From CAXQZU01 sp964228555 (lineage in GTDB: Bacteria; Planctomycetota; PLA2; JAEUHO01): a stretch of DNA of 64,000 nt. The translations under genes were made by a program, and so were the position numbers. Shown here piece by piece: positions 16,450 to 27,990 of this stretch. The notes beneath the pieces are model-generated. The model ran no database searches and was not told the origin of the DNA. It worked only from the letters and a program-made list of their open reading frames with translations. How positions within the stretch are numbered: position 1 is the first letter of the stretch; each line of letters begins with the position of its first letter. The DNA lies in assembly GCA_964228555.1 (NCBI GenBank), contig CAXQZU010000030.1, positions 62,001 through 126,000 of the forward strand, written 5' to 3'.

Positions 16450-17454
16450 ATGATCGAGGTCCGCGGCCTCGCCAAGACCTTCCGGGTCGCCGTCAAGGAG
16501 CCGGGCCTCAAGGGCTCGCTCAAGGCGCTGGTGCGCCGCCGCAGCGTGGCCCGCCACGCCGTGCTGCCCACCACCTTCCGCGTGGAGGAAGGCGAGATCG
16601 TGGGGCTGGTGGGCCCCAACGGCGCGGGCAAGACCACGCTGGTGAAGATGCTGGCGGGCATCGTGCACCCCAGCGCGGGCGACGCCAGCGTGCTGGGCTA
16701 CCGCCCCTGGGAGCGCAAGGACGCCTTCCGGCGCCAGATCGCGCTGCTGATGGGCCAGAAGGCGCAGCTGTGGTGGGACCTCCCCGCCAGCGACGGCTTC
16801 GCGCTGCTGCGCGACATCTACGGCGTGCCGCGTGCCCTGCATGCAGCGCGCCTCGACGAGCTCAGCAGCCTGCTGGAGGTGGGCGGCCTGCTGGACACCC
16901 CCGTGCGCCGCCTCTCGCTGGGCGAGCGCATGAAGATGGAGCTGGTCGCCGCGCTGCTGCACGGGCCGAAGGTGGTGTTCCTCGACGAGCCCACCATCGG
17001 GCTGGACCTCTCCGCCCAGCGCGCCGTGCGCGAGTTCCTGCTGCGCTACCGCGAGCGCCACCGCCCGGCGATGGTGCTCACCAGCCACTACATGGAGGAC
17101 ATCGAGCGCCTCTGCTCGCGCCTGCTGCTGCTGCGCGAGGGCCAGCTGATCTACGACGGCCCGCTGGCGCGCGTGGCCGAGCAGGCCGGCGACCTCAAGG
17201 TGGTGCGCGCGCACCTCAAGCCCGAGGGGGTGCCTGCGCCCGAGGCGCTCCGGGCCCTGCTGGCCCCGCTGGGCGAGGTGCTGGAGGGCGGCCCGGCGCA
17301 GGTGGCGGTGCGCGTGCCGCGCACGCGGGTGGCCGAGGTGGCCTCGCGGCTGCTGCAGGTGCTGCCCGTGGCCGACCTCGCCATCGAGGCCGAGGAGATC
17401 GGCACGCTCATCGAGCGCCTGCTGGCCCGGCGCCAGGAGGGCGCCGCGCCGTGA
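16450..17454 (+). CDS. ABC-2 type exporter ATPase
   Basis: ATP-binding subunit, 334 residues: Walker A GPNGAGKTT, signature LSLGERMKME, Walker B VVFLDEPT and the switch His in LTSHYMEDIE. The N-terminal 35 residues before the P-loop and the C-terminal 80-residue extension fit the COG4586-type ATPases, which pair with two different ABC-2 permeases, exactly as here. The substrate is unknown; relatives are annotated as multidrug or polyketide-type exporters. It overlaps the first permease by GTGA. Confidence 0.92.
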   Translation: MIEVRGLAKTFRVAVKEPGLKGSLKALVRRRSVARHAVLPTTFRVEEGEIVGLVGPNGAGKTTLVKMLAGIVHPSAGDASVLGYRPWERKDAFRRQIALLMGQKAQLWWDLPASDGFALLRDIYGVPRALHAARLDELSSLLEVGGLLDTPVRRLSLGERMKMELVAALLHGPKVVFLDEPTIGLDLSAQRAVREFLLRYRERHRPAMVLTSHYMEDIERLCSRLLLLREGQLIYDGPLARVAEQAGDLKVVRAHLKPEGVPAPEALRALLAPLGEVLEGGPAQVAVRVPRTRVAEVASRLLQVLPVADLAIEAEEIGTLIERLLARRQEGAAP

Positions 17455-18263
17455 GGCCTGCGCTGTTCCTGCACGTGGCCAGCATGAGCGCGCGCCGCTC
17501 GCTGTCCTACCGCGCCGACTTCTGGATCCAGGCGGTGCTCACCTTCGCGGCGGAGCTGGGCCTGGCCTGGTTCCTGTGGGCTGGCATGCTGGCGGCCTCC
17601 GGGGCCCCCACGCTGGGCGGCATGGGCTTCGAGGAGCTGGTGCGCTACGCCGTGCTGGTGGCCCTCGTGGGCAAGGTGGTGCGCGGCACCGAGCTGGAAG
17701 GCGCCATCGCGCAGGAGATCTACGAGGGCGGGCTCTCGCGCTACCGCGTCTACCCGGTCTCGTTCTTCGCCTTCAAGTACGCGCAGCACCTGGGCTCGCT
17801 GCTGCCCAGCGTGGCGCAGCTGCTGGTGTTCGGCGCGGCGTGGGTGCTGCTGCGCGGCGAGGCGGGGCTCGAGGGCATCACGCCGGCCACGGCGGCCGGC
17901 TGCGTGCTCGCGCTGGCCGTGGGCAACCTGCTGCAGTTCACGCTGGCGTGGCCCATCCAGGGGGTGGCCTTCTGGGCCGAGAACGTCTGGAGCCTGATGG
18001 TGGCCCTGCGCTTCGTGGGCAGCCTGCTGGGCGGGGCGCTGCTGCCGCTGGGCGTGTGGCCCGAGGCCCTGCGGCCCGTGCTGGAGGCCCTGCCCTTCCG
18101 CTACCTCTACGCCTTCCCGGTGGAGGTGCTCACGGGGCACGTGGGCGGCGCCGCGCTGGTGCAGGGCCTCTGCGTGGCGCTGGGCTGGACGGCCCTGCTG
18201 GGCTGGGCCGGCGCCGCGGTGTGGCGGCGTGGCGACCGCATCTACTCGGGCGCGGGGATGTGA
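17451..18263 (+). CDS. ABC-2 type permease, first subunit
   Basis: Integral membrane protein of 270 residues with about six hydrophobic segments, for example AVLTFAAELGLAWFLWAGM and TAAGCVLALAVGNLLQFTLA. The N-terminal RRSLSYRADFWIQ matches the ABC-2/COG4587 permease start. The GTG at 17451 overlaps the ATPase stop, and its stop overlaps the next ATG as TGATG, so the three exporter genes are translationally coupled. It should form a heterodimeric channel with the following gene. Confidence 0.85.
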   Translation: MRPALFLHVASMSARRSLSYRADFWIQAVLTFAAELGLAWFLWAGMLAASGAPTLGGMGFEELVRYAVLVALVGKVVRGTELEGAIAQEIYEGGLSRYRVYPVSFFAFKYAQHLGSLLPSVAQLLVFGAAWVLLRGEAGLEGITPATAAGCVLALAVGNLLQFTLAWPIQGVAFWAENVWSLMVALRFVGSLLGGALLPLGVWPEALRPVLEALPFRYLYAFPVEVLTGHVGGAALVQGLCVALGWTALLGWAGAAVWRRGDRIYSGAGM

Positions 18264-19051
18264 TGCGCCGCTACCTGTCGCTCTACGCGGCGTGCATCCG
18301 CTTCTCGACGCTGCGCGCGCTCGAGTTCCGGCTGGACTTCTTCTTCCGCGTGCTGATGGACACGCTCTGGTACGCGATGCACCTGGCCTTCTTCGCCCTG
18401 CTCTACCGCCACACAGCCCTGCTGGGCGGCTGGGACGAGGCGCAGGTGCGCATCTTCGCCGCCAGCCTCTTCGTGCTGGACGCCCTGCACATGACCTTCT
18501 TCAGCAACAACCTGTGGTGGTTCCCCACCTTCGTCAACCGCGGCGACCTCGACTACCACCTCGTGCGGCCCGTGAGCAGCCTCTTCTTCCTCTCCGTGCG
18601 CGACGTGGCCATGAACTCGGCCCTCAACCTGCTGATGGCGCTGGGGATCCTGGCCTGGGCCGTGGCCGGCAGCCCGCAGGCCTTCCCGGCCGCGCAGGCC
18701 GCCGCCTACGTGCTGGCGCTGGCGCTGGGCGCGTTGCTGCACTACGCGCTGATGATGCTGTTCCTGGTGCCGGTGTTCTGGCTCACCGGCAGCAGCGGGC
18801 TGCGCGACATGTACTGGGTGCTGGACCGCTTCGTGGGCCGGCCCGACGGGTTGTGGACCGGCTGGGTGCGGCGCCTGCTCACCACCGTGCTGCCGCTGGC
18901 CCTGGTGGTCTCCTGGCCCGTACGCGTGCTGGTGGAGCCCGAGCCGTGGCCGTGGCTGCTGGAGCTGGCCGCGGCCACGGGCGGCGCCCTGCTGGTGCTG
19001 GCCCTCGCCTGGCGCGCGGGCCTGCGCGCCTACGGCTCGGCCTCCAGCTGA
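18263..19051 (+). CDS. ABC-2 type permease, second subunit
   Basis: Membrane protein of 262 residues of the COG3694-like permease type. The start YAACIRFSTLRALEFRLDFF and the block NRGDLDYHLVRPVSSLFF are family hallmarks. About six transmembrane segments are seen. It begins inside the stop codon of the first permease. With the ATPase it completes a three-gene exporter. A 52-bp gap follows, with TACCAT at 19073-19078 as a possible separate -10 for the ABC-F gene. Confidence 0.85.
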   Translation: MRRYLSLYAACIRFSTLRALEFRLDFFFRVLMDTLWYAMHLAFFALLYRHTALLGGWDEAQVRIFAASLFVLDALHMTFFSNNLWWFPTFVNRGDLDYHLVRPVSSLFFLSVRDVAMNSALNLLMALGILAWAVAGSPQAFPAAQAAAYVLALALGALLHYALMMLFLVPVFWLTGSSGLRDMYWVLDRFVGRPDGLWTGWVRRLLTTVLPLALVVSWPVRVLVEPEPWPWLLELAAATGGALLVLALAWRAGLRAYGSASS

Positions 19052-19103
19052 CGCGCAGCGGCCCGCCAGCCGTACCATCCACGCGCCCCTGGCGTGCGCC
19101 CCG

Positions 19104-21043
<1,940 letters not shown>

Positions 21044-21047
<4 letters not shown>

Positions 21048-21709
21048 GGGTGCTCGCCCACCGCGGACTGTGCCTGGCGGCCCCCGAGAACACGCTGGCC
21101 GCCTTCGAGGCGGCCGTGCGCGCCGGGGTGGATGGGATCGAGACGGACGTGCGGCGCACGGCCGACGGCGTGCTCGTGCTGGTCCATGACCGCCACCTGC
21201 CCGACGGCCGCGCGGTGGCGGATGCCACCCTCGCCGAGGTGGCCGCGGCCCTGCGCCCGGCGCGGGCCTGCACGGTGGACGAGGCGCTGGGGGCCTTCCC
21301 GCGGCTGCTGTGGGACCTCGAGCTCAAGGACGGTGCCGCGGGCGTGGACCTCGTGCGCCTGCTGCGCGCACGGCACCCCCGCGTCGAGGCCGTGCTGAGC
21401 AGCTTCGACCACCGTGCGCTGGCGGCGCTGGACGCGGCACCATGCCGGCGCGCTGCCTTGCTGGCCCACCGGCCTGCCCGCCTCGCCGAGGAGGCGGCAC
21501 GACTGCGCACGCAGGGCTTCGACGTGCTGGTGCAGGCCTTCGAGCACCTCACGGGCGAGCCGCTCGAGGAGGCAGTACGCCAGATGCCGCTGTGGGCCTA
21601 CGACCCGCAAGGGCCGGCCGAGCACGCGCAGGCGGCCGGCTGGCCGCTGGAGGCGCTGGTCAGCGACCAGCCGGCGCTGCTGCCTCCAGCGGCTCGCAGC
21701 GCGCGTTGA
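21044..21709 (+). CDS. Glycerophosphodiester phosphodiesterase
   Basis: GDPD-family enzyme of 221 residues that hydrolyses glycerophosphodiesters to glycerol-3-phosphate and an alcohol. It shows the family core: LAHRG at residue 5, APENTLAAF, GIETDVRRT (metal-binding Glu and Asp) and LVHD. DLELKD near residue 90 supplies another metal ligand. No signal peptide, so it is cytoplasmic. It starts at GTG 21044, coupled to the ABC-F gene. Its last 50 bp overlap the 3' end of the convergent M16 peptidase gene. Confidence 0.9.
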
Positions 21710-24413
21710 CCAGCACGGGGGCCGGCAGGCCCGCGCCCTCCAGCTGGCCCAGGATGGTCGCGCGGTCGCCCACCAGCACCACCACCACGTCCTGGGCCGC
21801 CAGCGCGCGCCTTGCCACGTCGTTGAGCGCGGCAGCGTCCCACCCGGCCTGCATGGCCTGCACGTCCTGCGCCAGCGCCTCGGGGCCGCGCCCCTTGCGG
21901 CCGGCCTCGGCCAGCTCGGCCAGCAACCCCTCCAGCGTGGCGCTGCCGTCCACCATGCCCTGCATCAGGCTGGCACTGGCCTTCTTGGCCTCCTCGGCGC
22001 TGATGTCGCCCGCCGCCATGCGGCTGCGCTCGCCCAGCACCTCCTTGACGGCGGGCACGGTCACGGAGGCGCGCACCGAGGAGCTTGCCACCCAGGCGCC
22101 GTCGGCCGCCAGCAGGGCCAGGCCGCTGCCGATCCCATAGGTCCATCCCTTGGCCTCGCGCAGGTTGGCGTTGAGGCGGCTGGTGAAGCTGCCGCCCAGC
22201 AGCGTGTTGACCGCCCCCAGCGGCAGGCGGTCGGGCGACGCGTAGCCCGCCGCGGGGAACACCACCCGCAGCACCGTCTGCGGCGCGTCCGGCATGTCGT
22301 GCACGAGCACGCGCAGGCCGCGGCCCCGCCCGGCCGCCGGCGGGATGGCGGGCACCACCACCCGAGGCGCGTCCTCCCAGCCGGCGAAGGCCTTGGCCAG
22401 CAGGGCCTCCAGCGCAGGCCGGTCGATGTCGCCTGCCGTGTAGAGCCGGCAGCCCGAGGGCCGGTAGTGGGACCGGATGAAGGACCGCACGTCCTGCGCC
22501 GTGAGCGCAGCCAGCTCGTCCCTGTGCCCGGCACCGGGCCGGCCGTAGGGATGATCAGCCCCCCACCACGCCGCGCCGGCGATGCGGCGGGCCAGCTCGG
22601 TCGGGTCGGCCTCTTCCTGCTCCAGCGCGGCCAGCCGCAGTGCGCGCACGCGCTCGAGGTCTGCATCGGCCAGCGTCGGGCGCACCAGCGCCGCAGCGAA
22701 GAGGTCCAGCGCCGGGGCGAGGTTGCGCTTGAGCACGCTCATGGCGAGCCCGGCAGCCTCGCGCTCGGCCACCGGGACCAGCTGCGCCGCGAGATCCTCC
22801 AGCGCCTGCGCGTAGGCCAGCGAGTCGAGGGCACCTGCACCCTCGTCGAGCATGTCGTTGGCCAGCGCCGAGAGGCCGGACTTGCCGGCCGGGTCGCGCA
22901 TCGAGCCGGCCGACGACTCCAGCCGCAGCGAGACCAGCGGCAGCCCGGGGCGCTGCACGTGCCACACCTCCAGGCCGCTGGGCAGGCGGAAGGCCTCGGC
23001 CACCGGCGGCTCGAACCGGCCGCGCGGCGCGGCCCCGGGCCGCACGTCGCGCGAGCCCTCGGGCAGGCTCGGCGTGGGCACCGTGCGGACCACCAGGCCA
23101 CGGCTGCGCTGCAAGGTCAGCACGCACCAGGTGCGCACGCTGTCGGGCGTGGCACGGCGATAGCGCAGCAGGTCCTGCGCGAGGCCGTCGGGCCGGCCCA
23201 GCCAGTAGAGGTAGTGGTTGAGCAGGTCGGCCCGCTCCTGCAGCGACTCCAGGCCCGCGATCTTCTGCATCTCGATGCGGTTGGTGATGCGCCGCAGCTC
23301 CTCGGGGGTGGGCCCGTCCTGCTGCAGTCGGGTGATCTCGTCCCACACGGCCGCCTCCAGCGCCTCCAGCGAGGTGCCCGGCGTGGCGGTGGCCTGGATG
23401 TTGAAGAGGCTGCCCAGCTGCGCGCTCCCCTGCCACGCAGCCACCTCCGTGGCCAGCTTGTCCTGGAACACGAGGCGGCGGTAGAGGCGGCTGGTCTTGC
23501 CCTCGGTCAGCACGCTGGCCACGATGTCGAGGTCGCTGTCGCCATTGGCGAAGTAAGGCGGGCTGTGGAAGGCCATCAGCAGCTGGGCCAGCTCCACGTT
23601 GGGGTCCGGCACGGTGACGCGCTTGGCCTGCGCGAGGTCCACGGCGGGCACCAAGGGACGGTGCGGGTCCTCCCCACGGGGCAGCGAGCCGAACAGCCGC
23701 TCGATGTGGCCCTTCACCTCGGCCACGTCGAAGTCGCCCGCGACGACCAGCGAGGCGTTGTTGGGCGCGTGGAAGCGCCTGTGGAAGTCCTTGACGTCCT
23801 GCACGGTGGCGGCCTGGATGTCCTCGTGCGTGCCGATCACGCTGTGTCGGTAGGGATGCCCGCGCGGGTAGAGGTTCTCGTAGAGGGCAAGGTAGGCCGG
23901 GCCGTAGGGGGCGATCTCGTAGGACTGGCGCCGCTCCTCGCGCACCACGTTCTGCTGCAGCGCCAGCTTCTCCTGCGTCATGCTGGGCCCCATGGCCTCC
24001 ATGCGCTCGGCCTCCAGCCACAGCAGCGTGGGCAGCAGGTGGCTGGGCCCGCTCTCGAAGTAGTTGGTGCGGTCCAGCGAGGTGGAGGCGTTGTTGCTGC
24101 CGCCCTCGGCCTCCATCAAGGTGTCGAACGAGAGCTGGGGCACCCGCTCCGTCCCCATGAACATCAGGTGCTCGAAGAGGTGCGCGAAGCCGGTGCGGCC
24201 CGGCAGCTCGTCCTTCGCCCCCACGCGGTACCAGATGTTGACGCAGGCCACGGGCAGGCGCCGGTCCTGGTGCAGGACCACCTGCAGGCCGTTGGCCAGC
24301 TCGTAGGCCTCGAAGGGCAGGCGCGGCAGGTCGTCCTCGCCCGCGGGTGCCGGCCGGGCCGGGGCGGCCAGCAGCACGAGGGCGAGCATCAACGCGATCC
24401 GGGGACGGGACAT
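21660..24413 (-). CDS. Full-length tandem M16 zinc peptidase (insulinase/pitrilysin family)
   Basis: Exported peptidase of 917 residues with a signal peptide (IALMLALVLLAAPARPAPA). The inverted zinc motif HLFEH starts at residue 78, and the downstream Glu lies in QNVVREERRQSYE. The second half (from about residue 480, FRLPSGLEVWHVQRPGLPLV) is a second M16 repeat in which HxxEH is missing (ANDMLDEG), as expected for the inactive half. Start at ATG 24413; a TAGAAT -10 lies 53 nt upstream. It diverges from the tricorn-like protease gene, so two proteases share one 89-bp control region. Confidence 0.92.
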   Translation of the reverse strand: MSRPRIALMLALVLLAAPARPAPAGEDDLPRLPFEAYELANGLQVVLHQDRRLPVACVNIWYRVGAKDELPGRTGFAHLFEHLMFMGTERVPQLSFDTLMEAEGGSNNASTSLDRTNYFESGPSHLLPTLLWLEAERMEAMGPSMTQEKLALQQNVVREERRQSYEIAPYGPAYLALYENLYPRGHPYRHSVIGTHEDIQAATVQDVKDFHRRFHAPNNASLVVAGDFDVAEVKGHIERLFGSLPRGEDPHRPLVPAVDLAQAKRVTVPDPNVELAQLLMAFHSPPYFANGDSDLDIVASVLTEGKTSRLYRRLVFQDKLATEVAAWQGSAQLGSLFNIQATATPGTSLEALEAAVWDEITRLQQDGPTPEELRRITNRIEMQKIAGLESLQERADLLNHYLYWLGRPDGLAQDLLRYRRATPDSVRTWCVLTLQRSRGLVVRTVPTPSLPEGSRDVRPGAAPRGRFEPPVAEAFRLPSGLEVWHVQRPGLPLVSLRLESSAGSMRDPAGKSGLSALANDMLDEGAGALDSLAYAQALEDLAAQLVPVAEREAAGLAMSVLKRNLAPALDLFAAALVRPTLADADLERVRALRLAALEQEEADPTELARRIAGAAWWGADHPYGRPGAGHRDELAALTAQDVRSFIRSHYRPSGCRLYTAGDIDRPALEALLAKAFAGWEDAPRVVVPAIPPAAGRGRGLRVLVHDMPDAPQTVLRVVFPAAGYASPDRLPLGAVNTLLGGSFTSRLNANLREAKGWTYGIGSGLALLAADGAWVASSSVRASVTVPAVKEVLGERSRMAAGDISAEEAKKASASLMQGMVDGSATLEGLLAELAEAGRKGRGPEALAQDVQAMQAGWDAAALNDVARRALAAQDVVVVLVGDRATILGQLEGAGLPAPVLVNARCEPLEAAAPAGR

Positions 24414-24466
24414 GGCGGCTCCGCGCTCGTCAGGGTTGGGCCTTGGAACGCAGGGCCCGGGCGCGG

Positions 24467-24472
24467 ATTCTA
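24467..24472 (-). promoter_or_regulatory. -10 element for the M16 peptidase gene
   Basis: TAGAAT on the minus strand, within CTAGAATCCGC, which is repeated exactly before transketolase. No clear -35 is seen. Confidence 0.45.
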
Positions 24473-24502
24473 GACCCCCCCGCCTCCCGTCGGAGAACCC
24501 GC

Positions 24503-27500
24503 ATGGCCCGTCCCGCATGCTCCGTCTCGCTGGCCCTGGCCTGCCTGCTGGCCGTCGCGGCCCCGACCTGCCTGCCGGCCGGGGCCGAGGACCCGCCCGC
24601 CGCCCCGGCCGGCACCCCGATGCGGATGGTGGAGGGCCCCTGCCTGTCGCCCGACGGGACGCGGCTGGCCTTCGCGTGGCGCGGCGACCTGTGGCTCGCC
24701 AGCAGCCGGGGCGGCCGCGCGGAGCGGCTCACGGCCCACCCCGCGCAGGATCGCCACCCGCGCTTCAGTCCCGACGGCCAGCGCCTGGCCTTCACGAGCA
24801 ATCGCAGCGGGGCCGACCAGGCCTGGCTGATGGACCTGCGCGGCGGAGAGCCCTTGCAGGTCACCCGCCACAGCGAGGGCGCGCAGGTGCAGGCCTGGTT
24901 CCCGGACGGCCAGCACCTGCTGGTGCTGGGACGGCGCGACCACGACCACGCCCGCCCCGAACGGCTGCTGCGCGTGGCGGCGCAGCCGGGTGCACGCGAG
25001 GAACTGCTCTTCGACGACTGGGGCTACGACGCCGCGCCATCGCCGGACGGCAAGCGCCTCGCGTTCGTGCGCCAAGGCACGGGCTGGAGCCGCAAGGGCT
25101 ACCGTGGCTCGCAGGCGGCGCAGGTGTGGCTGCACGACCTGGGCACGGAGCGCTTCACGCGCCTCTCGCAGGGCCCGCACGAGGAGCGCTGGCCGTCCTG
25201 GAGCCCGGACGGCACCACGCTGCGCGTGGTCAGCGGCGAGGACGGCACGCGCAACCTGGTCACGGTGGACCTCGTGCACGGGAGCCGGGCGTGCCTCACC
25301 ACCCTCGTGGACGACGGCGTGGCCTACCCCACCGCCAGTGCCGACGGAGGCGTTCTGGTGTTCCGCGTGCTGGGCGACCTGTGGAGGCTGGAGCCTCGCT
25401 CGGGCGAGGCACCCCAGCGGCTGGACCTGCGCTGGGAAGGCGAGCCCGTGGGCGAGGAGGCGCGGCGCGAGGAGCTCACGCGCGCGCAGGACGTGGCCTT
25501 CAGCGCCGATGGGCGCGAGGTGGCCTTCACCGCCGGCGGCGACCTGTGGGTGATGGACACCGAGCTGCGCGAGCCGCGGCGCGTCACCGACACGCCGGAG
25601 GAGGAGCGCGAGCCCTGCTTCTCGCCCGACTTCGGCACGCTGGTCTATGTCAGCGACGCCGGGGGCCAGACCGACCTCTGGCGCGCCACCCGCAAGGATG
25701 CCTCGCGCTGGTGGTGGCAGAACGAGGAGTTCACGCGCGAGCGCATCACGGCGGACGCGCCGGCGGAGTCCTCGCCGGCGTTCACCGCCGACGGCGAGAC
25801 GCTGGTCTACGGACGCGGGCCGGGCGACCTGTGGCGGCGGCCGGCCGGCGGCGGCGAGGCCACGCGCCTCGTCACGGGCTTCGACGTGCCCGCCTTCGAC
25901 CTCAGCCCCGACGGGCGCTGGGTGGCATACGTGCAGTCCGACGACGACTTCAACCATGAGGTGTGGCTGCTGCCGCTGGACGGCTCGCGCGCACCCTTCA
26001 ACGTCTCGCTGCACCCGGACAACGAGGCCTGGCCGGCGTGGTCGCCGGACGGCCGCGTGCTGGCCTTCGTGGGCCGACGCTGGGACCGCGAGAGCGACAT
26101 CTGTTACGTGTGGCTGCGGCGCGAGGACGACGAGAAGGACTCGCGCGAGCGCCGGCTGGAGAAGGCCGTCGAGAAGATGAAGGGCCGCAAGGGGCAGAGG
26201 GACGCGACCAAGGAGCCCGGCAAGGAGCCTTCCAGGGACCCTGCCCGGGAGAAGGAGGCTCCCAAGGACCCTGCGGCCTCCGAGCCGCAGAAGCTCCCCG
26301 CCCCGGAGACGCCGCCGGCCGACCCGGCCGCGAAGGACGGGCCCAAGCAGGACCCCAAGGACGCAGCCGAGGCGCGCAAGAAGGCCCTGCCCAGCGTGAC
26401 CATCGACTTCGAGGGCCTCACGGACCGCGTGCGGCGCATCGGCATCGCCGACACGCAGGAGAGCCAGCTGCTGTGGTCTCCCGACAGCAAGCGCCTGGCG
26501 TTCCGGGCCACGATCAAGGGGCAGGCTGCCTTCCACGCCGTGGAGCTGCCCGAGGAGCCCACGCCCAAGGTGCTGGCCACCACGCTGCTGGAGGGTGCGC
26601 GCTGGCTGAAGGAAGGCGACCAGCTGGTGGGCGTGCTGGAGGGCACTCCCACGAGCGTGTCGCTGGCCTCGGGCAAGGTCAACGCGATGCCCTTCCGCGT
26701 GCGCCGCGTGCAGGAGCTGTCCACCTTCCACCGCGCCCTCTTCGAGCGCGCCTGGCTGGTGATGCGAGACACCTGGTACGACGCGCGCCTCAACCACCGG
26801 GACTTCGATGCCCTGCGCGCGAAGTACGGGCCGCTGGCGGAGGCCTGCCGCACGGCCTCCGAGATCGACACCCTCGTGGACTTGTTCCTGGGCGAGCTCA
26901 ACGGCAGCCACCTGGGCTTCAGCCTCAACGCGCCCGCCTGGAGCGCCCCGGGCTGGCGCGAGGTGACCGGCCACCTGGGGGCCCGCCTGCTGCCGCCCGA
27001 CGGCCAGCCCGGGCGCCAGGTGCGCGATGTCGTGCGGGGCACCCCGGCCCACGAGCAGGCCACGCGGCTGGAGCCCGGCGAGCGCCTGCTCGCGATCGAC
27101 GGGCGCACCCTGGAGGCCTCCACGGACGTGGACCTGCTGCTCACGGGCGACGCCGAGCGCGAGGTGGAGGTGCGCGTGCTGGGCAAGGACGGCAAGGAGC
27201 GCACCCTGCGCATGCGCCCCGTGGCAGCCGGCGCGGTGCGTGCCGGCCTCTACGAGGAGGCGCTCGAGGCGGCCCGGGAGCGCGTGGAACGGCTGGGCGA
27301 GGGACGCCTGGGCTACCTGCACGTGCGGGCCATGAACCAGGCCTCCTTCGAGCGCTTCGAGGAAGACCTCTACCGGGTGGGCCACGGCAAGGACGGCCTC
27401 GTCATCGACGTGCGCGGCAACGGCGGCGGCTTCACGGCCGACTTCCTGCTCACCTGCCTCACCCAGCCCCGGCATGCCCTCACGATCCCGCGTGGAGGCG

Positions 27501-27937
27501 GCCCCGGCTATCCGCAGGACCGCCTCGTGTTTGCCGCGTGGTCCAAGCCCGTGGTCGTGCTCATCGACCAGGACTCCTTCAGCAACGCCGAGATCTTCGC
27601 GCACGCGATGCGCACGCTGGGCCGGGGCCGGCTCGTGGGCGTGGCCACCGCGGGCGGCGTGATCAGCACGGGGCAGGCCAGCCTGATGGGCGCGGCCTCG
27701 CTGCGCATCCCCTTCCGCGGCTGGTTCCTGCCCGACGGGCAGGACCTCGAGCGCAACGGCTGCCGGCCCGACGTGGAGGTGTGGCCGCTGCCCACGGAGC
27801 TCCCGCGCGGCATCGACCGGCAGCTGGACAAGGCCGTGGAGCTGCTGGCCGAGGACGTGCGGGCCTTCCGCGCACGCCCGCAGCCGGCACCGCGCTACGC
27901 CAGCGAGCGCGACGGCCCCCCGCCGGGCGCGCGCTAG
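24503..27937 (+). CDS. Tricorn-like S41 protease
   Basis: Exported protein of 1144 residues with a signal peptide (VSLALACLLAVAAPTCLPAGA). Residues about 40-560 form WD40/TolB-like beta-propeller repeats (LSPDGTRLAFAWRGDLWL, FSPDGQRLAFTSNRSG). Residues about 560-620 are a charged linker of repeated Lys-Glu-Pro-Asp. A short further beta segment follows, then a PDZ-like domain (about 830-910, RLEPGERLLAIDGRTLE). The S41 core carries DVRGNGGG and the nucleophile Ser1027 in DSFSNAEIF. This is the tricorn order: propellers, PDZ, protease. It probably degrades peptides or misfolded proteins outside the cytoplasm. Clear GGAGA upstream. Confidence 0.9.
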   Translation: MARPACSVSLALACLLAVAAPTCLPAGAEDPPAAPAGTPMRMVEGPCLSPDGTRLAFAWRGDLWLASSRGGRAERLTAHPAQDRHPRFSPDGQRLAFTSNRSGADQAWLMDLRGGEPLQVTRHSEGAQVQAWFPDGQHLLVLGRRDHDHARPERLLRVAAQPGAREELLFDDWGYDAAPSPDGKRLAFVRQGTGWSRKGYRGSQAAQVWLHDLGTERFTRLSQGPHEERWPSWSPDGTTLRVVSGEDGTRNLVTVDLVHGSRACLTTLVDDGVAYPTASADGGVLVFRVLGDLWRLEPRSGEAPQRLDLRWEGEPVGEEARREELTRAQDVAFSADGREVAFTAGGDLWVMDTELREPRRVTDTPEEEREPCFSPDFGTLVYVSDAGGQTDLWRATRKDASRWWWQNEEFTRERITADAPAESSPAFTADGETLVYGRGPGDLWRRPAGGGEATRLVTGFDVPAFDLSPDGRWVAYVQSDDDFNHEVWLLPLDGSRAPFNVSLHPDNEAWPAWSPDGRVLAFVGRRWDRESDICYVWLRREDDEKDSRERRLEKAVEKMKGRKGQRDATKEPGKEPSRDPAREKEAPKDPAASEPQKLPAPETPPADPAAKDGPKQDPKDAAEARKKALPSVTIDFEGLTDRVRRIGIADTQESQLLWSPDSKRLAFRATIKGQAAFHAVELPEEPTPKVLATTLLEGARWLKEGDQLVGVLEGTPTSVSLASGKVNAMPFRVRRVQELSTFHRALFERAWLVMRDTWYDARLNHRDFDALRAKYGPLAEACRTASEIDTLVDLFLGELNGSHLGFSLNAPAWSAPGWREVTGHLGARLLPPDGQPGRQVRDVVRGTPAHEQATRLEPGERLLAIDGRTLEASTDVDLLLTGDAEREVEVRVLGKDGKERTLRMRPVAAGAVRAGLYEEALEAARERVERLGEGRLGYLHVRAMNQASFERFEEDLYRVGHGKDGLVIDVRGNGGGFTADFLLTCLTQPRHALTIPRGGGPGYPQDRLVFAAWSKPVVVLIDQDSFSNAEIFAHAMRTLGRGRLVGVATAGGVISTGQASLMGAASLRIPFRGWFLPDGQDLERNGCRPDVEVWPLPTELPRGIDRQLDKAVELLAEDVRAFRARPQPAPRYASERDGPPPGAR

Positions 27938-27990
27938 CCAATCGGGCCGGGGAGGTGGCGCCCGGCGGGCCTCCGTGGTTTGCTCTGGGC

